Shown: one piece after another, positions 6,500 to 10,969 of the stretch
Position numbering within the stretch: the stretch's first letter is position 1
Layout of the letters: each line of letters starts with the position of its first letter
Source: Lichenicola sp964249915
Lineage (GTDB): Bacteria; Pseudomonadota; Alphaproteobacteria; Acetobacterales; Acetobacteraceae
DNA: 10,969 nt
Direction: 5' to 3'
Assembly (NCBI GenBank): GCA_964249915.1
Contig: CAXUEL010000109.1
Span: 1-10,969, forward strand
Made by a program: the position numbers and the translations under genes
The notes under the pieces: generated by a model
Database searches by the model: none
The model's input: the letters and a program-made list of their open reading frames with translations, nothing else
Told to the model about the DNA's origin: nothing

Positions 6500-7225
6500 T
6501 CAGTCCTCGATGCGCAGCACGAAGCCGGCGCCGCGTATGCTCTGGATCAGCGGCGCCTGGTCCGGCGGGTCGAGCTTGCGGCGCAGCTTGCCGATGTGCA
6601 CGTCCACCAGGTTGGTCTGCGGGATGAACCGGTAGTGCCACACGTCCTCCAGCAGCATGTCCCGGGTCAGCACCTGGTTCGGCCGCCGCACCATGTATTC
6701 CAGCAGCCGGAACTCGCGCGGTAGCAGTTCCAGGCTGCGGCCGTCGCGCCGCGCCTGTCGGGCGAGGAGGTCCATCTCCACCGGGCCGGCGCGCAGCACG
6801 GTCTCGCGCGTCTCGGCCGGGCGACGCAGCAGCGCCTCCAGCCGGGCCGCCAGCTCCTCCATCGCGAACGGCTTGGCCAGGTAGTCGTCGCCGCCCGCCT
6901 TGAGCCCGACCACCCGGTCGTCGACCGCGGACAGCGCGCTCAGCACCAGCACCGGCGTGCGCACCCCTTCGGCACGCAGCCTGGCAAGCACCGCCAGCCC
7001 ATCCAGCCCCGGCAGCATGCGGTCCAGCACCAGCACGTCGAAGGCGCCGCCCATCGCCTGGTCGAGCCCGTCCGGCCCGCTGCCTGCGTGGCTGACCAGG
7101 TAGCCGCGGCCGGACAGCTCCGCTTCCACCTCCTGGGCGATCCGGACGTCGTCCTCGACCAGCAGCACCCGCCGGCCCGGCGGCCGTAGGTCATCCTCGA
7201 ACACGAGTTCGGCTGAAGCGGTCAT
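6500..7225 (-). CDS. OmpR/PhoB-type response regulator, 241 aa
   Basis: This is a DNA-binding transcription factor controlled by phosphorylation. The receiver domain (about 18-135) has the acidic pocket E24-D25-D26, phospho-acceptor Asp68 (LVLDRMLPG), switch residue Ser96 and conserved Lys118 (AKPF). The winged-helix effector domain (about 143-239) has the family landmarks LLPREFRLLEYMVR (167-180), the recognition helix region TNLVDVHIGKLRRKL (204-218) and the C-terminal wing RGAGFVLR (231-238). About 17 extra residues precede the receiver, slightly longer than usual. The ATG has AGAAGGG close upstream, and no better internal start is seen. The partner kinase follows 27 bases later. Targets are probably the nearby lipoprotein and pump genes and/or its own operon, but no repeated binding site is evident. 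Confidence 0.96.
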   Translation of the reverse strand: MTASAELVFEDDLRPPGRRVLLVEDDVRIAQEVEAELSGRGYLVSHAGSGPDGLDQAMGGAFDVLVLDRMLPGLDGLAVLARLRAEGVRTPVLVLSALSAVDDRVVGLKAGGDDYLAKPFAMEELAARLEALLRRPAETRETVLRAGPVEMDLLARQARRDGRSLELLPREFRLLEYMVRRPNQVLTRDMLLEDVWHYRFIPQTNLVDVHIGKLRRKLDPPDQAPLIQSIRGAGFVLRIED

Positions 7226-7275
7226 CGTCCCTTCTATCTGGGGGCGGCTGCAGCTCCAGACCAGTTAAATCCCGC

Positions 7276-8565
7276 TCACGACGGCGGCGACGCGGCTCGA
7301 TCCGCCGCCAGTCCCGGCCCACGCGCTCCGTGGTCCTCCAGCCCAGAGTGTTCCAGCCCCGTCTGTCGCAGCTCCGGCTCCTCCAGCCCCGTCTGGTCCA
7401 GATCCAGCAGCGCCGCCCCTGCCGCCGGGTCCGGCGCCTCGACCTCGCGCAGCTTGCGCGCCACCACCCGGGTGCGCCGCCTCGCCTCCTCGATCGCGTT
7501 CGACATCGCGCCGGCGTTGCGCCCCAGCTTCTCCAGCACCCCGTCCATGCGCAGCATCTCCTGCCGGGTGGCACCGAGCAGGTGGCTGATCGCCTCGGTC
7601 TTCTCCTCCAGCGCCAGAGTCACGTAGCCCAGGTGGATGGTGCGCAGCAGCGCCGGGATCAGGCTCGGCCCCATCACCAGCACCCGGCAGGTGCGGCCGA
7701 TCTCGTCGATCAGCCCCGGCACCCGCGCCACCTCGGCATACAGCCCGTCGGTCGGCAGGTAGAGCACCGCGAACTCCACCGTCACCGGCGGCAGGATGTA
7801 TTTCGACGCGATCTTGCGCGCCTCCATGCGCAGCAGCGACTCCAGCGCGCGCCGCGCGGTGCGCTCGCCCTCGGCATCCACCGCCTCCACCGCGTTCAGC
7901 AGCCGCTCGTACGCCTCGGTCGGGAACTTGGAGTCGATCGCCAGCAGCGGCGCGGTGCCGCCGCGCATCGGCATGCGCACCGCGAACTCCACCACCTCGG
8001 CGCTGGCCTGGGCGAGCCGCCGGTTGGTCTCGTACGCCCCCGCCGGCAGCACGTCGTCCAGGATCGCGCGCAGCTGCGCCTCGCCCCAGCCGCCGCGCGT
8101 CTTGACGTTGGAGAACAGCCGCTTCAGGTCGCCGATCTGCGCGGTCATGGTGGACACCTCGCCCATCGCCTTCTGCACCGCCGCGAACTGCTCCAGCACG
8201 CGCTGGAAGCTGCGCGTCATCTGCTTCTCGACCGCGGCATGCAGCTGCTCGTTGACGCTGGACTGGATCGCCGACAGCCGTGCCGCGCTCTGCTCCGCCA
8301 TCTGCCGCAGCGCGTTCGACATCGCCGTGCGCGCCTCGCCCTGCTCGCGCGCGATCAGCGTGGTGAGCCCGCCCAGCCGCTCCTCCATGCCGAGCCGCAC
8401 CTGCCCCAGCCGGTCCGCCATCTCGCGCTCCAGACGGACCAGCTGGTGCAGCGCCTGGTCCTCGCGGCCGGACCCCAGCAGCACCAGCCGCAGCACCAGC
8501 AGGGACACGACCAGGGAGGCGACCGCGCCGGCGGCGCCGAGCAGCTGCAGCACATCGAGCGACAT
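7276..8565 (-). CDS. rmuC: DNA recombination protein RmuC, 429 aa, with a repetitive C-terminal tail
   Basis: In E. coli RmuC limits recombination and inversion at short inverted repeats. The family has been predicted to have a PD-(D/E)XK nuclease-like fold. An N-terminal membrane helix (about 6-30) is followed by a long coiled coil (about 35-130) and the RmuC domain (about 130-375). Landmarks are VKTRGGWGEAQL (154-165), LLAIDSKFPTEAYERL (207-222, with D211 and K213 fitting the D-x-K of the fold), VEFAVLYLPTDGLYAEV (263-279) and MGPSLIPALLRTI (298-310). Residues 376-429 are an extension not expected in the core domain. It includes five exact pentads beginning with Leu (389-413) and an Ala/Pro/Ser-rich end. 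The ATG start is favoured because the membrane helix begins directly after it, although the ribosome site is weak. It lies 53 bases after the c-di-GMP gene and 50 bases before the response regulator, with no obvious functional tie to either. Confidence 0.96.
   Translation of the reverse strand: MSLDVLQLLGAAGAVASLVVSLLVLRLVLLGSGREDQALHQLVRLEREMADRLGQVRLGMEERLGGLTTLIAREQGEARTAMSNALRQMAEQSAARLSAIQSSVNEQLHAAVEKQMTRSFQRVLEQFAAVQKAMGEVSTMTAQIGDLKRLFSNVKTRGGWGEAQLRAILDDVLPAGAYETNRRLAQASAEVVEFAVRMPMRGGTAPLLAIDSKFPTEAYERLLNAVEAVDAEGERTARRALESLLRMEARKIASKYILPPVTVEFAVLYLPTDGLYAEVARVPGLIDEIGRTCRVLVMGPSLIPALLRTIHLGYVTLALEEKTEAISHLLGATRQEMLRMDGVLEKLGRNAGAMSNAIEEARRRTRVVARKLREVEAPDPAAGAALLDLDQTGLEEPELRQTGLEHSGLEDHGARGPGLAADRAASPPS
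7327..7401 (-). repeat. Five 15-bp units coding Leu-started pentads in the RmuC tail
   Basis: Codons 389-413 of RmuC form five in-phase 15-base units, each starting CTG. Examples are the peptides LDQTG, LRQTG and LEHSG; units 1 and 3 are the closest pair (both end CAG ACG GGG). The pattern resembles a degenerate pentapeptide repeat but is too short to form the known beta-helix by itself. Confidence 0.75.
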
Positions 8566-8591
8566 GGCCGCAGGCTAGCAGCGCCGCCCGA

Positions 8592-8615
8592 GTCGCCGCG
8601 GCAGGATTCGGCGAC
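8592..8615 (-). terminator. Possible weak terminator hairpin after the PAS-GGDEF-EAL gene
   Basis: GTCGCCG (8592-8598) pairs perfectly with CGGCGAC (8609-8615) around a ten-base loop, in the 53-base gap between the c-di-GMP gene and rmuC. It starts four bases past the stop codon. There is no U-run, and the ribosome site of rmuC is close by, so it may only be a structural hairpin. Confidence 0.35.
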
Positions 8616-8618
8616 GGC

Positions 8619-10793
8619 TCAGCCGCGCGGGAACTCGCCGCGCCCGGCCAGCCGCGCGCCCTCCGACAGCAGCGCCCCGGTGTCCTCCGCCGACCTCGGC
8701 CAGCCCAGCAGGTAGCCCTGCACCGCCTCGCAACCGACGCCGCGCAGCGCCGCCAGCTGGGCCTCGTCCTCCACACCCTCGGCGACCACGCCCAGGCCCA
8801 TGTCGTGCCCGAGCCGGACGATCGTCCCGACGATGGTCACCGCCGCCTGCCGGGTGGCGATCCCGCTCACGAACGAGCGGTCGATCTTGATGGTGTCGAC
8901 GCGGTAGCGGTCCAGGTAGCTCAGCGAGGAGTAGCCGGTGCCGAAATCGTCCAGCGCGATCCGCACCCCGAGCGCGCGGAGCCGGTCCAGGATGCCGCCG
9001 ATCAGGTCCGGCTGCTGCAGGAAGATGCTCTCGGTGACCTCCAGCTGCAGGCAGCCCGGATCCAGGCCGGTCTCCGACAGCACCTCGTGAACAACGTTCA
9101 CGAAACCGCCCGCCTTCAGCTCCTGGCCCGAGGTGTTCACGTTGAGGTACAGGCCCAGCTCCGGATGCAGTCCCTGCCAGCCGCGCATGCGGACGCAGGC
9201 CTCGCGCAGCACCCAGCGCCCGACCTCGCGGATCAGGCCGGTCTCCTCCGCGATCCGGATGAACACCGAGGGCGGCACCAGCCCGCGGACCGGATGGCGC
9301 CAGCGCAGCAGCGCTTCCAGCCCGGCGATCCGCCCGCCCGCGGTCTCGCAGATCGGCTGGTAGTCCAGGAACAGCTGGCCGCGCGGCAGCGCGTTGCGCA
9401 GGTCGGTGCGCAGCTCCAGGGCGTCCACCGCCTCGGCCCGCATCGCCTCGGTGAACATCACGTAGCCGGTGTCGCTCCGCTTGGCGCAGTACATGGCGAT
9501 GTCGGCGTTGCGCAGCACCTCCTCCGGGACCGGCGTCCCGGCCACGACGTGGACGATGCCGATGCTGCCCGACGAGAACAGCTCGTGCTCGCCCAGCCAG
9601 ACCGGCCGCCCGATCGCTGCCAGGATGCGCTCGGCCAGCTCCAGCACCGACGACAGCCGGTCCGCCTCGCCGGCCAGCACCGCGAACTCGTCGCCGCCGA
9701 ACCGCGCCAGCGTGTCCCCCGGGCCGATGCAGCCGCGCAGCCGGTCCGCGACGTCCATCAGCAGCCGGTCGCCGACCTGGTGGCCGAGGCTGTCGTTGAC
9801 CAGCTTGAACCGGTCGAGGTCGAGGAACAGCACCGCGCAGCCCGGCGCCGCGTGCTCCGGCCCGGCCAGCGACGCCTTGAGCCGGCTCATGAAGAAGGCG
9901 CGGTTGTGCAGCCCGGTCAGGCCGTCGTGATGCGCGTCGTAGATCAGCTGCGCCTCGACCCGCCTGCGCTCCCCGACCTCGTCCTCCAGCTCCTGCGCGT
10001 GACGGCTCAGGTCGTCCAGTAGCACCTGCTGATGCTGCTGCAGCGCCTTCAGGTCCTGCACGTCGGTGGTCGAGCCGAGCCACTCGACGATCCGGCCCGA
10101 CCCGTCGCGCGACGGGATCGACCGGGTGCGGTGCCAAAGGTAGGCGCTGTCCTGCGCACGCCGCACCCGGAACTCGACGTCGAGGTTGCCGACCGGCATG
10201 GCGGCCTCCCACGCGGCGACGGCGATGCTCCGGTCGTCCGGATGGACCGCATCGAGCCAGCCGCGGACGTGGCTCTGCTCCTGGGTCTGGCCGGTGAAGG
10301 CGTGCCATTGCGGGCTGGACCAGGTCCAGTTGCCCTTGTCGCAGGACCGCCACAACAGATGCGGCACGCCCTCCACGAACACGCGCAGGTGCCGCTCCGC
10401 CGCCTCGATGTCCTGCCGCAGCCGGTAAAGGTCGTCGATGTCGGCCGAGCTGCCCACCCAGTCCATGTCGCGCGCCGGCAACTCGGCCGGGCGCGCCGCC
10501 CGTGTCTGGTGCCAGTGGTAGGAGTCGTCCCGCACGCGCCGGATCCGGTGCTCGACGAGGTAGCTGCCCGAGGCCGACGCGTCGGACCAGGCGTCCAGCG
10601 TCGGCTGACGGTCGTCGGGATGGATCGCGTCGAGCCAGCCGAAGCCGAGGCTCCGGTTCGCCGACAGGCCGGTGTAGACCAGCCATTGCGGGCTGGGCCA
10701 GGTGCGGTCGCCGTCGGCACGGCATCCGAACACCAGCTGGGGCAGGCTGGTGGCCAGCGCCCGGAAGCCTTCATCGAGCGGCTCGTAGTCCAC
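8619..10793 (-). CDS. Tandem PAS, GGDEF and EAL protein (c-di-GMP synthesis/degradation), 724 aa
   Basis: This is a soluble cytoplasmic signalling enzyme with no membrane segment or signal peptide. Two PAS (PAS_3-like) modules, about 8-122 and 134-248, are duplicates exactly 126 residues apart. Shared landmarks are PQW (35/161), GWLDA (52/178), HPDDR (58/184), WH (94/220) and a W-G-S end (112/238). A coiled signalling helix spans about 245-285. The GGDEF domain (about 285-445) has an intact RFGGDEF (364-370) and substrate region DLDRFKLVND, but the RxxD inhibitory site is absent (Gly357 where Arg is expected). The EAL domain (about 460-705) has EALLRWRHP (493-501), NVN (551-553), LEVTES (584-589), DDFGTGYSS (615-623), K636, E672 and Q692, so the phosphodiesterase site looks complete. 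Both activities are therefore possible; in many such hybrids one dominates. The GTG start at 10793 has a perfect AAGGAGG six bases upstream. An upstream extension of the open frame has composition unlike protein and is rejected. The PAS ligand is unknown. Confidence 0.96.
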   Translation of the reverse strand: MDYEPLDEGFRALATSLPQLVFGCRADGDRTWPSPQWLVYTGLSANRSLGFGWLDAIHPDDRQPTLDAWSDASASGSYLVEHRIRRVRDDSYHWHQTRAARPAELPARDMDWVGSSADIDDLYRLRQDIEAAERHLRVFVEGVPHLLWRSCDKGNWTWSSPQWHAFTGQTQEQSHVRGWLDAVHPDDRSIAVAAWEAAMPVGNLDVEFRVRRAQDSAYLWHRTRSIPSRDGSGRIVEWLGSTTDVQDLKALQQHQQVLLDDLSRHAQELEDEVGERRRVEAQLIYDAHHDGLTGLHNRAFFMSRLKASLAGPEHAAPGCAVLFLDLDRFKLVNDSLGHQVGDRLLMDVADRLRGCIGPGDTLARFGGDEFAVLAGEADRLSSVLELAERILAAIGRPVWLGEHELFSSGSIGIVHVVAGTPVPEEVLRNADIAMYCAKRSDTGYVMFTEAMRAEAVDALELRTDLRNALPRGQLFLDYQPICETAGGRIAGLEALLRWRHPVRGLVPPSVFIRIAEETGLIREVGRWVLREACVRMRGWQGLHPELGLYLNVNTSGQELKAGGFVNVVHEVLSETGLDPGCLQLEVTESIFLQQPDLIGGILDRLRALGVRIALDDFGTGYSSLSYLDRYRVDTIKIDRSFVSGIATRQAAVTIVGTIVRLGHDMGLGVVAEGVEDEAQLAALRGVGCEAVQGYLLGWPRSAEDTGALLSEGARLAGRGEFPRG

Positions 10794-10969
10794 GCGTCGC
10801 CTCCTTCCCCGGCAGCCTGGAAGCGGAACGCGCGGGACCGGGGCCGCCGCGTGCCCGTGTCGACCGGAACGGCGCCGGACACCCGCCGGACCGCCCTCCG
10901 CTTGCCTGCCCCGCTCCCGGCCGGCACGCCGCGCGGCGAGGCGCAAGTACTTCCGGGGCTCGCTTCTCG
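10794..10969 (-). other. Upstream region of the PAS-GGDEF-EAL gene, no gene seen
   Basis: This 176-base stretch should hold the promoter of the c-di-GMP gene. Apart from the ribosome site I see no convincing -35/-10 pair. An eight-base palindrome AAGTACTT (10945-10952) stands out as A+T-rich in GC-rich DNA and could belong to a promoter or operator, but nothing supports this further. Open frames across it are Arg/Gly/Pro-rich and typical of GC-driven noise. Confidence 0.5.
10800..10806 (-). promoter_or_regulatory. Strong ribosome binding site of the PAS-GGDEF-EAL gene
   Basis: AAGGAGG on the minus strand is followed by a six-base spacer and then GTG (10793-10791). It is the best Shine-Dalgarno sequence in the window and fixes the start of the protein, excluding the longer open frame that extends almost to the right edge. 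Confidence 0.85.

Noticed and set aside
7330..8715. 461-codon plus-strand open frame opposite rmuC
   Set aside because: Gln/His/Arg-rich shadow of rmuC, which itself has clear family motifs on the minus strand.
8575..10725. 716-codon minus-strand open frame overlapping the PAS-GGDEF-EAL gene in another frame
   Set aside because: Ala/Gly/Arg-rich out-of-frame translation; the GGDEF and EAL motifs are in the other frame.
10857..10882. GTGTC...GACAC inverted repeat upstream of the c-di-GMP gene
   Set aside because: Only five outer pairs hold and the inner bases do not pair; this is expected by chance in such GC-rich DNA.
10794..10946. N-terminal extension of the PAS-GGDEF-EAL protein
   Set aside because: The extension is Arg/Gly/Ala-rich noise, and the GTG at 10793 has a perfect ribosome site.

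Overview
The window comes from a very GC-rich bacterial chromosome, probably an alphaproteobacterium and plausibly of the Acetobacteraceae/Rhodospirillales group. I infer this from codon use (third positions almost all G or C), GTG and TTG starts, and the style of the RND pump and histidine kinase. No rRNA, tRNA or taxonomic marker is present, so this placement is tentative. All seven genes lie on the minus strand, so transcription runs from the right end (10969) to the left end (1). There is no tRNA, rRNA, IS element, integrase or CRISPR array, and no gene-free stretch longer than about 180 bases.

In transcription order the layout is: (i) 10793-8619, a two-PAS + GGDEF + EAL protein that makes and/or breaks c-di-GMP; (ii) 8565-7276, rmuC, a DNA-recombination-limiting protein with an odd 15-bp-repeat tail; (iii) 7225-6500 and 6472-5057, an OmpR-type response regulator and its membrane histidine kinase; (iv) 4958-4566, a small lipoprotein made almost wholly of Gly, Tyr and Phe; (v) 4408-1223, an RND efflux permease, overlapping by four bases (vi) 1226-<1, its periplasmic adaptor, which runs off the left edge. 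An outer-membrane channel gene may follow outside the window.

Genes iii-vi read as a possible functional unit: a two-component system senses something in the periplasm or envelope, and a lipoprotein and a tripartite-type efflux pump lie immediately downstream on the same strand. Whether they share a transcript is not proven. The gaps on either side of the lipoprotein (98 and 157 bases) hold small hairpins that could be terminators, attenuators or operators. The PAS-GGDEF-EAL gene and rmuC look like separate housekeeping or signalling neighbours. rmuC is only 50 bases upstream of the regulator and could read through into it.

The most unusual items are the low-complexity Gly/Tyr/Phe lipoprotein between the sensor pair and the pump, the exact five-residue-periodic tail of RmuC, the clean 126-residue PAS duplication without a single indel, and the RND pump, which keeps the TM4 Asp-Asp pair but lacks the TM10 lysine of AcrB and carries a periplasmic cysteine pair. 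I did not find a clear, wholly new system; the sensor-lipoprotein-pump cassette is the best candidate.
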